From Alteribacter aurantiacus DSM 18675 (lineage in GTDB: Bacteria; Bacillota; Bacilli; Bacillales; Salisediminibacteriaceae), in assembly GCF_000429705.1 (NCBI RefSeq), contig NZ_KE386941.1, positions 620,001 to 684,000 of the forward strand: 64,000 bases of DNA, in the 5' to 3' direction. This document shows positions 16,053 through 24,169 of the stretch, one piece after another (position 1 is the stretch's first letter; every line of letters begins with the position of its first letter). Both the position numbers and the translations under genes were made by a program. The notes under the pieces are model-generated. The model was not told where the DNA came from, made no database searches, and worked only from the letters and a program-made list of their open reading frames with translations.

Positions 16053-17681
16053 ATGGGGAAATGGCAGACAAAAGAACAATTAAAGGATTTAACCATATCA
16101 TTATGTGAATATGGAAGCGTATCTGGAAGTGAACCTGAAATCGGAATTATGGAGTATGTGGATTATCAGCTGAAAAGGCTTGATTACTTTAAGAAGCATG
16201 AACATCACCTTCAAACTCACTATACGAATGACGGACGGAAGTTCGTTTCTGCTTTGGTGAAAAGCAAAAATAAAACGAAGAAAACGTTGATTGTGATGGG
16301 ACATTTAGATGTGGTTGATGTTGAAGATTACGGAGAATGGAAACACTTGGCTTTTAAACCACGAGAGTTAACAGAACAAATGATTGCCCAAAAAGAACAC
16401 CTTCCTATGGATGTCCAAAATGATTTGGAAAAGGGAGAAGAGTGGCTCTTTGGGAGAGGCGTAATGGATATGAAAGCTGGAATAGCGCTTTGTATGAGTA
16501 TGATTGAAAAAGCCTGTGATGGGGCTTTTGATGGTAACCTGCTCATGCTTGCGGTTCCTGATGAAGAAGCCAATTCAACAGGCATGCGTGCAGCTGCAGA
16601 GAAGCTTTTAGATATTCGTAAGGATCATGATCTTACATACCTTATGGCGTGGAATACAGAGCCTGTCTTTTCTGGATATCCGGGAGATGAATCATTGTAT
16701 GTTTATCGAGGCTCATTAGGAAAAGTGCTGCCAGGGTTTTACTGTTACGGTGAAGAAGCTCACGTTGCTGAGCCTTTTTCAGGATTAAACGGGAATTTCA
16801 TGACCTCTTATTTAAGCGATGCCTTTGAATTAAACCCGAACCTAACGGAACAAACTGGCAATCAACAAACACCACCTCCTACTAGTTTGATTCAAAAAGA
16901 CTTGAAAACGGATTATTCAACACAAATTCCCCATACGGCAGTTGTGTTATTTAATCTCCTCTTCATGAAGAAGAACATGAACGACATCACAACAGAATTA
17001 TTGGATGTGGCGCAAAATGCGGCGAACAATATTATTCAGGCTTATGTTGAAAGAGAACGTGCTTTTGCCAAAAGACATGATTATGAACCTGAAAAGAAAA
17101 ACATTCGAATTTTAACGTATGAGGAATTGTGGAAGCACGCTGTTGCCCAAGTGGGGGAAAAAGAAGTAGAACGACAAGTTTCCTTTATCCAGGCTAATGA
17201 AAGTAAACAGGACGATCGAGAGGTAACCATCCAAACGGTTCATCATATTGCCGGTTTTTGTAAAGACTTGGCTCCGATGATCGTGTTGTTTTACGCACCA
17301 CCTTTTTATCCGGCAGTTGAATCTGTCGATCACCCTTTAGTTGACAGGATCGCGAAGAAGGTCAAAGGAGATGCTGAGAGGGTAAGTGGAAATGAAGTCA
17401 TTGACTTGCCATACTTTCCGGGTCTGTCGGACTTAAGTTATTTGCAGCTACCAAACAAACGAGACTCGTTGAAGATGATGTTAGATAATATGCCTTTGTG
17501 GGAAGTGAAGTACGATTTGCCTCTAGTGGCGATGGAAGAGCTGAACATGCCTTTAATGAACTTTGGACCGATGGGAAAAGGAGCTCATAGTTGGACGGAG
17601 CGACTTCAAGTTACCTATTCCTTCGGCAAATTTCCAAAAGTGTTGGAGGAAGGGATTAAAGCGGTTTTTAACGAAGAATAA
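16053..17681 (+). CDS. RocB-like M20 family metallohydrolase
   Basis: A 542-residue protein of the RocB branch of M20 peptidases (B. subtilis RocB is about 566). Metal-site motifs: MGHLDVVDVEDYG, GRGVMDMKAGIAL (bridging Asp), VPDEEANSTG (catalytic Glu pair), and a terminal His in GKGAHSWTERL. RocB is encoded with arginine/ornithine degradation genes in B. subtilis but its reaction is unknown. No rocA/rocC/rocG genes are here, so a role in arginine use is only by family. I start at ATG 16053, spaced 7 nt from GGGGTG; GTG 16044 is inside it. Confidence 0.82.
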   Translation: MGKWQTKEQLKDLTISLCEYGSVSGSEPEIGIMEYVDYQLKRLDYFKKHEHHLQTHYTNDGRKFVSALVKSKNKTKKTLIVMGHLDVVDVEDYGEWKHLAFKPRELTEQMIAQKEHLPMDVQNDLEKGEEWLFGRGVMDMKAGIALCMSMIEKACDGAFDGNLLMLAVPDEEANSTGMRAAAEKLLDIRKDHDLTYLMAWNTEPVFSGYPGDESLYVYRGSLGKVLPGFYCYGEEAHVAEPFSGLNGNFMTSYLSDAFELNPNLTEQTGNQQTPPPTSLIQKDLKTDYSTQIPHTAVVLFNLLFMKKNMNDITTELLDVAQNAANNIIQAYVERERAFAKRHDYEPEKKNIRILTYEELWKHAVAQVGEKEVERQVSFIQANESKQDDREVTIQTVHHIAGFCKDLAPMIVLFYAPPFYPAVESVDHPLVDRIAKKVKGDAERVSGNEVIDLPYFPGLSDLSYLQLPNKRDSLKMMLDNMPLWEVKYDLPLVAMEELNMPLMNFGPMGKGAHSWTERLQVTYSFGKFPKVLEEGIKAVFNEE

Positions 17682-17688
17682 GGCATAA

Positions 17689-17722
17689 CAAAAGGCCGTC
17701 CTGTTAAAGTACGGCCTTTTGT
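17689..17722. terminator. Bidirectional terminator
   Basis: AAAAGGCCGT pairs with ACGGCCTTTT around CCTGTTAAAGT, between the convergent RocB-like and GNAT genes. Confidence 0.9.
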
Positions 17723-17727
17723 TCTAG

Positions 17728-18297
17728 TTAATCTCTGGATCGATTTTCGTCAATAAAATGAGCCATCGAGACCTCATCGTCGTATTCCCCGTCAACAAAC
17801 ACCTGGTCTTTCTGTACTCCTTCTGTGACAAATCCGTAACGTTCGTATAGCTTTTTTGCCACTGTATTTTGTGCAAAAACAGTGAGACATACTTTATACA
17901 AACCATTTTGTTTTGCCCAATCAAGGGTGTATTCCATTATTTTTTTGCCGAGTCCCTTGCCCTGGGCTTCTTCTGTGAGCCATGTACGAAAGAGAGCCGT
18001 ATGTCGCTTCATGTTTAAATCGCCTCTAATTAGTCGAGCAATTCCGTATACGTGTCCATCAATTTCAACAACGGTGTACATGTTGTTTTTGTCTGTCATC
18101 TCTTGAATGAAAGTTTGTTCTTCTTCAATGGTGCGAACGCGCTCTTTTTGTATGTAGCGTCCTTTTTGTATGATTTTTTCTACATTCGTAATAATGTCAA
18201 AGGCATCCGTTTTTCTTGCCTGACGAAGCGTCACTTCTGTTCCATCTTTAGCTGTAAATGTAATCTCATCGGAATTTAGCTCTTTGTTTTGTATCAT
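17728..18297 (-). CDS. GNAT family N-acetyltransferase
   Basis: A 189-residue acetyltransferase. The acetyl-CoA pyrophosphate loop is EEAQGKGLGKKIMEY (Q/R-x-x-G-x-G/A pattern), preceded by the beta strand RTWLTEE. NTVAKKLYERYGFVTEG is the usual C-terminal motif B. The substrate is unknown. I start at ATG 18297 because GGAGGAG precedes it by six bases; a start 15 nt upstream is covered by that site. It overlaps the end of the deacetylase gene by 32 nt, so the two are translationally coupled. Confidence 0.83.
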   Translation of the reverse strand: MIQNKELNSDEITFTAKDGTEVTLRQARKTDAFDIITNVEKIIQKGRYIQKERVRTIEEEQTFIQEMTDKNNMYTVVEIDGHVYGIARLIRGDLNMKRHTALFRTWLTEEAQGKGLGKKIMEYTLDWAKQNGLYKVCLTVFAQNTVAKKLYERYGFVTEGVQKDQVFVDGEYDDEVSMAHFIDENRSRD

Positions 18298-19132
18298 CTT
18301 TTTCTCCTCCATGCTGCCAAAACTTTCCCGGGTCTATCTCCAGCGCGGTGGGAATTAACTCTGAGACCGGAACGATATGGACGTTTTGGTCTTTTAAATA
18401 CGTTAGCGCATCGGAAATTCCGTTGAAGGTATCTGTTCCTTTAATTCCTACATGCCCGATCCCGATGGCTTCTCCGTTTTTTTGTGCTTGGTTACATAGT
18501 TTGACCATCTGATTATATACGTGGTTTCTTGAGGACTGGCTGTCATCAAGAAACGTGTCCCGAACACCGTATCGTAGCTTCATTTCCTCTGCCAGTTGTG
18601 GTATCACCGAGTCACCGCTTGTCCCACTATCGATAATGAAAAGGTTATTATCCTTGGCTACCTCAAGAATGGCTCTCATAATTCGTTCGTTCCCGACGAT
18701 GTTTGATCCCATATGGTTGTTCAGGCCTTTTGCATGAGGAACGTCATCAATGGCCAGTTGAACACGTTTTTTCACTTCATCGGTGGAAAGGTCTGAGGTA
18801 ATCGGAAGTGGTCCGAGCCAAGAGGCCTTTCCTCTTTTCGGTTCAAGAGGCATATGAACAATCACTTCGAATCCAAGTTCGTGGGCTCTTTTTGCTTGTT
18901 CGGTGGATTCTTCCAAGAAAGGCATTACAGCAACGGTAATTGGGATGTCAGCTTTTAAAAAACGATACACACCGCCTGTATTTCCGCCAAAATCGTCAAT
19001 GATAATGGCGATCTTTGCCTCTTCCTTTTCCATCTGGGTTGCAAATGATGGATGAGGAAGGGCAGTAAAAAAGACCCCGAGGCAAATGATAATAGCAAGA
19101 AAGGTGGTTCGGTGTAAAGTCATTTTACTCAT
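18266..19132 (-). CDS. Secreted divergent polysaccharide deacetylase (YibQ/DUF610)
   Basis: A 288-residue protein with a signal peptide (basic start, hydrophobic residues 10-25, then PSFATQ). The rest is a NodB-like TIM-barrel of the YibQ family: IAIIIDDFGGNTGG holds the paired Asp, followed by VAVMPFLEES, VIVHMPLEP, GLNNHMGSNI and IGIGHVGI. Family members are thought to act on extracellular polysaccharide or peptidoglycan, but the substrate is not known. Good spacing from AAGGAG precedes ATG 19132. First gene of a two-gene unit with the GNAT. Confidence 0.87.
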   Translation of the reverse strand: MSKMTLHRTTFLAIIICLGVFFTALPHPSFATQMEKEEAKIAIIIDDFGGNTGGVYRFLKADIPITVAVMPFLEESTEQAKRAHELGFEVIVHMPLEPKRGKASWLGPLPITSDLSTDEVKKRVQLAIDDVPHAKGLNNHMGSNIVGNERIMRAILEVAKDNNLFIIDSGTSGDSVIPQLAEEMKLRYGVRDTFLDDSQSSRNHVYNQMVKLCNQAQKNGEAIGIGHVGIKGTDTFNGISDALTYLKDQNVHIVPVSELIPTALEIDPGKFWQHGGEKDDTKQRAKFR

Positions 19133-19261
19133 GTTTCATACTCCTTACTTGGCTTAATAAAAACATAGAGGCATGCGTTTTTATAGTATAGCCGAGATAA
19201 GGAGATATACTTATTTAAAAACTTCTTCATTCCCTTGATCAATAAATCTTATGGGAAAAAT

Positions 19262-19287
19262 GAAAAAAAGCACCATCTAGGCGCTTT
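19262..19287 (-). terminator. Terminator of tnrA
   Basis: On the minus strand, AAGCGCC pairs with GGTGCTT (one mismatch) and seven T residues follow, directly after the tnrA stop codon. Confidence 0.75.
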
Positions 19288-19591
19288 ATCTCTGGTTGGG
19301 GAAGGCGGTATTGAGCTGACCGCGAAGCATTTTCTTTTTGATCTGCTCTCGATTTTCACGTTGTTTCTCCAACTTGCGGATTTCGAACGTCTGCATACCG
19401 TCTTCCATTTTATTGGCGATGTCCACAAGCCGTTCGACATCCATAAAAGAATACTTTCTTGTGCCACCCTTTGAACGTTCGGGGCTGATAAGCTTCCGCT
19501 GTTCATAATAACGGATTTGACGTTCGGATAAGCCTGTTAACTCACTAACAACGCCGATGCTTATGACTTTCTTTTCCTTGTACGCGTTCAT
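19286..19591 (-). CDS. tnrA: TnrA, global nitrogen regulator (MerR family)
   Basis: A 101-residue MerR-type protein nearly superposable on B. subtilis TnrA: KEKKVISIGVVSELTGLSER, then QIRYYEQRKLISPERSKGGT, RKYSFMDVERLVDIANKMED, and the C-terminal signal KKMLRGQLNTAF. That C-terminal segment is what feedback-inhibited glutamine synthetase and GlnK contact, and it separates TnrA from GlnR, which carries a different tail. TnrA activates ammonium, nitrate and amino-acid scavenging genes in nitrogen limitation. The upstream region has a matching TnrA site (19659-19675), as expected for autoactivation. Confidence 0.92.
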   Translation of the reverse strand: MNAYKEKKVISIGVVSELTGLSERQIRYYEQRKLISPERSKGGTRKYSFMDVERLVDIANKMEDGMQTFEIRKLEKQRENREQIKKKMLRGQLNTAFPNQR

Positions 19592-19624
19592 CTTATCCCT
19601 TCCCTTGCCCCAAGCTTTGTAATT

Positions 19625-19675
19625 ATTATAGCAGGAATAATAAAAATTGACTGGGTTATGTAAGGAAATCTAACA
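19625..19675 (-). promoter_or_regulatory. TnrA box and -10 of the tnrA promoter
   Basis: On the plus strand 19659-19675 reads TGTAAGGAAATCTAACA, matching TGTNA-N7-TNACA at every fixed base. On the minus strand a TATAAT -10 lies at 19630-19625, putting the start near 19618. The box centre (19667) is then about 49 bp upstream, the distance seen at TnrA-activated promoters. The -35 is poor, as usual for activator-dependent promoters. Confidence 0.85.
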
Positions 19676-19676
19676 A

Positions 19677-19839
19677 GGGAGTTAAGGAAAGGTGGAACTT
19701 TACCTTTCCTTAACTCCCGAAGCGCTGAGCGATCCGGTGTATGTCTTAAAGCAGGTAAGGCGATTTTCCTTACCTGCGCACATCGGAAGGAGCCAGCGCC
19801 CGAAATGGAAAGGTGGAACTTTACCTTTCCTTAACTCCC
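19677..19839. repeat. Nested hairpin element flanked by 33-bp direct repeats
   Basis: 19677-19718 is a perfect 17-bp inverted repeat (GGGAGTTAAGGAAAGGT and its complement, loop GGAACTTT). An identical 33-bp direct repeat, starting GGAAAGGTGGAACTTT, occurs at 19686-19718 and 19807-19839. Between them the outer stem GCGCTG/CAGCGC, the middle stem CCGGTGT/ACATCGG and the inner perfect 10-bp stem GCAGGTAAGG/CCTTACCTGC nest into one long hairpin. No ORF is present. It could be a structured RNA or a non-autonomous repeat. Confidence 0.75.
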
Positions 19840-19854
19840 CGTAAGGAGATATAG

Positions 19855-19882
19855 AAAAAGCAAGGACACGTTTGTCCTTGCT
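19855..19882 (-). terminator. Terminator of the sodium channel gene
   Basis: AGCAAGGACA pairs with TGTCCTTGCT. On the minus strand the stem runs into TTTTTCT. Confidence 0.88.
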
Positions 19883-19889
19883 CGATCCA

Positions 19890-20714
19890 TTAACCACTTT
19901 TTTTGTTGTTATCCAAGCTTTGTTTTAGTAAGTCTTTTAGCTCTCGAACTTCTTTTCGTAGCTCTTTTACTTCTTCTTTCGTTTCATCAATCTCTTCTTC
20001 ATCAGCAGCTTCCGCTTTCTCAACGTTGTTTACGATAACTCCGATAAAGAGGTTAAACACGACAAATGTTCCTACTAAAACGAATGAGACGAAATAAACC
20101 CATGACCATGGAAGTTCCTCAAAGATCGGTCTCATGACTTGGCTGGCCCAAGATTCAAGGGTGACTACCTGAAATAGGGTGAGTAAAGAAAGCTGCAGCG
20201 ACCCGAAATACTCAGGAGATACGTTTTGGAACAACATTGTCCCGATTACGGCAAAAATATAGAAGATGATACTCATCAATAAAAGAATGTTACCTAAAGC
20301 CGGAATGGTAAGTAGCAAGGCGTCAACTAGTCTTCGAAGGGAGGGGATAACCGAAATGGCTCGAAATACCCTTAACACCCTAAGAATTCTTAGTACGGTC
20401 ACAAAGTATGCACCGGCAAGGATATGACCACTTAAAACGATAATTAGGTCAAACCAGTTCCAACCACCTTTGAAAAACGTCCCTAGTGATCGTGCAGCTA
20501 AAAGGCGAAGAATGATCTCGACTGTGAAGATGTATAATAGTATTCGATCGATCGTTAAAAATGTGTCACCATATTCGGCGTAAAGGTGCGGATACGTTTC
20601 CAGACCAACGACAATGGCGTTAATTAAAATAAAGGTAATAATGACAGCTGTGAAATATTTATGTTCCACTAACGTATCAAGCTTTTGTTTCCATGGGGGC
20701 ATCGGTTTTGACAT
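19890..20714 (-). CDS. NaChBac-type voltage-gated sodium channel
   Basis: A 274-residue six-helix channel, the same length as NaChBac of Bacillus halodurans. S1 is about 17-38 and S2-S3 about 50-100. S4 carries regularly spaced arginines (LRILRVLRVFRAISVIPSLR, about 108-128). The pore has the sodium-selective filter FQVVTLESWAS. S6 is FVVFNLFIGVIVNNVEKAEA, followed by an acidic neck and a coiled-coil tail (EEIDETKEEVKELRKEVREL) that holds the tetramer. It admits sodium on depolarisation and is implicated in motility, chemotaxis and pH homeostasis in alkaliphiles. GAGGAGA precedes the ATG. Single-gene unit. Confidence 0.95.
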   Translation of the reverse strand: MSKPMPPWKQKLDTLVEHKYFTAVIITFILINAIVVGLETYPHLYAEYGDTFLTIDRILLYIFTVEIILRLLAARSLGTFFKGGWNWFDLIIVLSGHILAGAYFVTVLRILRVLRVFRAISVIPSLRRLVDALLLTIPALGNILLLMSIIFYIFAVIGTMLFQNVSPEYFGSLQLSLLTLFQVVTLESWASQVMRPIFEELPWSWVYFVSFVLVGTFVVFNLFIGVIVNNVEKAEAADEEEIDETKEEVKELRKEVRELKDLLKQSLDNNKKSG

Positions 20715-20882
20715 TCTATTCTCTCCTCAAAAAAATCACTTACGAAATAATCCTCTATCATTCTACTAAAATACCATTGAAGATGAAAGCTTTCCTTTAT
20801 GTTTTCGAGAATTGTTTTAGACGAACGTACAAAGAATCGGCTATAATATGGGGTGGTATTGAATGAGAAAGTGGTGGTAAAG

Positions 20883-21674
20883 ATGAAGTCTTGGGATGAA
20901 CGTATTGTAGTCGTAACAGGGGCCTCTGGCGGACTAGGCCTCGAAATGGCAAGGCAAGTGGCAAAGAAGGGTGGCATGCCGGTTATGCTAGCCCGATCCT
21001 ATGGGAAACTGTTAAAAGCCGCTTCAGATATTAAAAAGGAAACTGGCATTTCACCCTATGTATATGAGCTTGATGTAAGTGATGAAAGAGCGGTCAAAGA
21101 AACATTCCAAGCTATTTATCAAACGGTCGGTTCTGTGGATGTGCTCATTAACAATGCGGGATTCGGTAAATTCGACATGTTCGAGGATGCCAAAATGTCA
21201 GACGTAAAAGAGATGTTTGAAGTCAATGTGTTCGGACTTGTGGCATGTACACAGGCCGTTTTGCCTCATATGAAAGAGGTAGGTGAAGGGCACATTATCC
21301 ACGTGGCCTCTCAAGCGGGGAAGATTGCGACCCCGAAATCAAGTGCCTATGCTGCAACTAAACACGCTGTATTAGCTTTTGCCAATAGTTTGCGAATGGA
21401 ACTTGAAGGTACTCGCGTTCAAGTGAGTACAGTGAATCCCGGACCTGTCAAAACGGATTTCTTCTCTAGAGCAGATGAGTCTGGGGAGTATGAAAAAAAT
21501 GTAGCTAAGTATATGCTTGAGGCGCACGTTGTTGCATCGAAAACATTACAATTGATTGACAAGCCGAAGCGAGAGCTCAATTTACCTGCATGGATGAATG
21601 TGGGAACCAGGTTATATCAAGTCTTCCCAAGCTTAATGGAAAAAGTTGCAGCTAGTCAGTTTCGAAAAAAATGA
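20883..21674 (+). CDS. Short-chain dehydrogenase/reductase (YqjQ-like)
   Basis: A 263-residue classical SDR. TGASGGLGLEMAR is the nucleotide-binding glycine motif, NNAGFG stabilises the core, Ser is in IIHVASQAG, and the catalytic YAATK is followed by NPGPVKTDFF. The C-terminal extension (LPAWMNVGTRLYQVFPSLME) looks amphipathic. The substrate is unknown; B. subtilis YqjQ is the syntenic relative. I start at ATG 20883; the GTG at 20853 adds ten residues with no function in the fold. TATAAT at 20841-20846 is a likely -10. Confidence 0.88.
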   Translation: MKSWDERIVVVTGASGGLGLEMARQVAKKGGMPVMLARSYGKLLKAASDIKKETGISPYVYELDVSDERAVKETFQAIYQTVGSVDVLINNAGFGKFDMFEDAKMSDVKEMFEVNVFGLVACTQAVLPHMKEVGEGHIIHVASQAGKIATPKSSAYAATKHAVLAFANSLRMELEGTRVQVSTVNPGPVKTDFFSRADESGEYEKNVAKYMLEAHVVASKTLQLIDKPKRELNLPAWMNVGTRLYQVFPSLMEKVAASQFRKK

Positions 21675-21676
21675 TT

Positions 21677-21714
21677 AAAATCACCCAAAAGAAACAATCT
21701 TTTGGGTGATTTTT
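21677..21714 (+). terminator. Terminator of the SDR gene
   Basis: AAAATCACCCAAAAG pairs perfectly with CTTTTGGGTGATTTT. Confidence 0.92.
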
Positions 21715-21718
21715 ACTG

Positions 21719-21777
21719 TTGAAAACAGAACGTATATTCCCCTATAATAAACATACACTATAGCGAACGTTTGTTCT
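21719..21777 (+). promoter_or_regulatory. Sigma-A promoter with LexA (SOS) box
   Basis: TTGAAA (21719-21724), 18 nt, TATAAT (21743-21748). CGAACGTTTGTTCT at 21764-21777 fits the Gram-positive LexA/DinR box CGAAC-N4-GTTCG with one end mismatch and covers the transcript start. A weaker half-match (AGAACGTATATTCC, 21727-21740) lies in the spacer. Confidence 0.87.
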
Positions 21778-21798
21778 TATTATTAGGGAGGAATGAAA

Positions 21799-23061
21799 AT
21801 GGATGTGGATGTAATGTCTTTGCCGAAACGGACTATTTTTTGCATTGATATGAAAAGCTTCTATGCAAGCTGTGCGGCTGTTGCTTTAGGGTACGATCCT
21901 CTTTCTACTCATTTAGCCGTGGTTGGTGATACGAATCGAAGTGGAAGTGTCGTTCTTGCAGCCACGCCACCACTAAAAGCGGATTTCGGTATCAAAACAG
22001 GGAACCGTCTTTTTGAAATTCCCGATCATCCCAAAATTCATATCGTGAATGCTTCCATGGCCACATACCTTCATATTTCCGTTCAGGTTACCGACCTTTT
22101 TCATCGCTATGTTCCAATGGAAGCCATCCATACATACAGCGTAGATGAAAGCTTCCTTGACGTAGGCGGTACATCCAGGCTTTGGGGGAGCGAATGGGAA
22201 CTGGCAGAAGCGATTCGAAATGATTTGCACCGGCAATTTGGTCTCGCATGCGCGATTGGCATTGGAGATAATATGTTGTTGTCAAAGCTGTGCCTCGATT
22301 TGGAGGCAAAAAAAAGAGGTGTTGCCAAGTGGACTTATGAAGATGTAGAACAGAAGCTGTGGCCCGTTACACCTCTTCAAAAAATGTGGGGAATTGGTAG
22401 TCGGGTAGAGAAGAGGTTGCACAACATGGGGATTTTTACCGTGGGACAATTGGCAAACTATTCTCTTCATAAGCTTGAAAAGGCATTTGGCGTGATGGGG
22501 AACCAACTGTATTATCATGCAAATGGAGTAGACATGTCGGAGCTTGGAGCCCCAATTTTATCCGGTCAAGTCAGCTACGCGAAAGGGCAAATTTTGTTGA
22601 GGGACTACACCGATAAGACGGAGATTAAACGAGTCTTACTTGAGATGTGTGAAGAAGTAGCTGCAAGAGCAAGAAGAGAAAAACGGGTAGGTCAAACCAT
22701 TAGCCTGGGTATGGGGTACAGCAAAGATGAAAAAGGAGGAGGATTTTATCGTCAACTGACAATTCCCGATCCGACTAACATTACGATGGAAGTATATGAC
22801 GCATGTATCAAGCTTATGGACAGGTTTTATGACGGGAGTACGGTCCGGAAGCTGAATGTATCCATCTCAAACGTCTATTCCGATGATTCTGTTCAGCTTA
22901 ATCTGTTTGAAACGGATCGACCAAAAAAAAGAGCGCTCGGCTATGCGATGGACGACATTCGTAAAAAGTACGGCCCTAATGCTCTTTTACGGGCCGTTTC
23001 TTACACAGAAGGAGGCACAGCCAGACACCGGAATACCCTTGTTGGCGGCCATAAGGCATAA
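21799..23061 (+). CDS. SOS-inducible Y-family DNA polymerase (YqjW/UvrX type)
   Basis: A 420-residue Y-family polymerase distinct from the dinB at 6.9 kb. Active-site motifs: FCIDMKSFYASC near residue 12-24 and TYSVDESFLDVGG near residue 115. A helix-hairpin-helix lies at WGIGSRVEKRL, the little finger at about 235-350, and the clamp motif VQLNLFE near the C-terminus. This is the UvrX/YqjW group, used in SOS mutagenesis. ATG 21799 has GGGAGG 7 nt before it; ATG 21793 is too close. A LexA box overlaps its promoter, and a YolD-like gene with its own LexA box converges on it. Confidence 0.93.
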   Translation: MDVDVMSLPKRTIFCIDMKSFYASCAAVALGYDPLSTHLAVVGDTNRSGSVVLAATPPLKADFGIKTGNRLFEIPDHPKIHIVNASMATYLHISVQVTDLFHRYVPMEAIHTYSVDESFLDVGGTSRLWGSEWELAEAIRNDLHRQFGLACAIGIGDNMLLSKLCLDLEAKKRGVAKWTYEDVEQKLWPVTPLQKMWGIGSRVEKRLHNMGIFTVGQLANYSLHKLEKAFGVMGNQLYYHANGVDMSELGAPILSGQVSYAKGQILLRDYTDKTEIKRVLLEMCEEVAARARREKRVGQTISLGMGYSKDEKGGGFYRQLTIPDPTNITMEVYDACIKLMDRFYDGSTVRKLNVSISNVYSDDSVQLNLFETDRPKKRALGYAMDDIRKKYGPNALLRAVSYTEGGTARHRNTLVGGHKA

Positions 23062-23100
23062 AAGAAGGATGACACAACTCCTAAGTCATTCTTCTTTTAT
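23060..23100. terminator. Bidirectional terminator between polymerase and YolD genes
   Basis: AAAAGAAGGATGAC pairs with GTCATTCTTCTTTT (one G-U pair). Confidence 0.82.
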
Positions 23101-23110
23101 GCTATTTAAT

Positions 23111-23422
23111 CTACCCTTCATTTTCAATGTGTAAAATTGAATCGAACCGTAGGGACCCGCTTGAAAGATAAAGATGGTTGCGGTCAAACCTGCGTACGAC
23201 TCCGATGGTAGATTGTTTACGGTCCTCTTTTACATACGTGACCAACACAGCGAGGCCTTTTGCTTGGGCCGATTTAAGGGTGAGATTCCATTCCTCTAAG
23301 GTTTGGGGATCAAGAGTGGGTATCGTGTCTTTTTCATACTCCTCCTTCAACCTTTTCAGCTCTCTTACATGTTCGGGAAGCATCATGGAAGTCCACTTTA
23401 TTACTCCGCGATCCTGAAACAT
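23111..23422 (-). CDS. YolD-like protein (YqjX family)
   Basis: A 103-residue protein with the YolD-family opening DRGVIKWTSMMLPEHVREL, a charged central helix and a beta-rich end (TIGVVRRFDRNHLYLSSGSL). YolD-like proteins usually sit next to UvrX/YqjW polymerases and are thought to act as their accessory, like a UmuD counterpart. I use ATG 23422 because AAGGAGG is 7 nt upstream; the longer TTG start lies on the leader. Unlike the usual same-strand operon, the gene is convergent with the polymerase but has its own LexA box. Confidence 0.82.
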   Translation of the reverse strand: MFQDRGVIKWTSMMLPEHVRELKRLKEEYEKDTIPTLDPQTLEEWNLTLKSAQAKGLAVLVTYVKEDRKQSTIGVVRRFDRNHLYLSSGSLRFDSILHIENEG

Positions 23423-23440
23423 AAACAATCCTCCTTTTTA

Positions 23441-23454
23441 CGAACACTTGTTCT
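23441..23454 (-). promoter_or_regulatory. LexA (SOS) box before the YolD-like gene
   Basis: Plus-strand CGAACACTTGTTCT matches CGAAC-N4-GTTCG except the last base. It is about 19 nt upstream of the YolD-like ATG. Confidence 0.85.
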
Positions 23455-23632
23455 TATTTTAACGGAGAGGACAAGAGAAGACAAGAGGATAAAATTTGTC
23501 ATTCTTTTTTTATAAAAAGGGAAGAAAATCAGAAGAAAAACGTGTATAGTAGGTGGTGAGAATTTTTAGTCTGTGATTAAATTCACAAATTAAGAGTTCG
23601 AAACCTAGGTAAAGAAAGAAGGGAAAGTCTCG

Positions 23633-23926
23633 ATGATCGTACGAGATCTGGTAGCGTCCGCACAGATGATGGAAGCAGAAACGAAAGAAGGCATTTTTGT
23701 CGTTTACGAGCGTTATGAAAATAACGAATGTGAAGGGTATGGGAGAACGTTTACGCAAAAAGAATGTGAGCCGGAAGAGAGAGTGGAAGTGTTGGAAGAG
23801 AAACACGGTGGCTCATTAAAACAGCTGTTCACATATTCCGTTAAAGGGGATGTAGCACCTGTGTTGGACAAAATTCGCACAGAACACCCGGAACTATTCA
23901 TAAAGAAAGAAGCTCTTGTAGGCTAA
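23633..23926 (+). CDS. Unidentified acidic protein, 97 residues
   Basis: I do not recognise this family. The protein is acidic and hydrophilic: IVRDLVASAQMMEAETKEGI at the N-terminus, a central ECEGYGRTFTQKECEPEERV with two cysteines, and an end with DKIRTEHPELFIKKEALVG. No signal or membrane segment is visible. The gene has its own leader and a strong terminator, so it appears to be a single transcription unit. AAGGGAAAG precedes the ATG. It lies beside the LexA-controlled pair, but no SOS box is seen before it. Confidence 0.65.
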   Translation: MIVRDLVASAQMMEAETKEGIFVVYERYENNECEGYGRTFTQKECEPEERVEVLEEKHGGSLKQLFTYSVKGDVAPVLDKIRTEHPELFIKKEALVG

Positions 23927-23937
23927 ACATACACATA

Positions 23938-23978
23938 AAGCTGCAACCGGAAGTGAAAAATACGGTTGCAGCTTTTTT
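23938..23978 (+). terminator. Terminator of the 97-residue gene
   Basis: AAGCTGCAACCG pairs with CGGTTGCAGCTT, then TTTTT. Confidence 0.9.
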
Positions 23979-24169
23979 ATGCTTTTTTATAGGTTTGATT
24001 GGAAGTGGGGATTTGGATAAAATTAGAAATAAGTGGCACGACAAAGAATAGATGGCTCAAAAAAATATTCGATCATGAACATAATAGCATTTCATTCAGG
24101 AAGCTTTTTATTATCAAGTGTATATAGGCTATAATGAGGAAAACGTTAAGAAAAAGGAGAGGATCTTCG

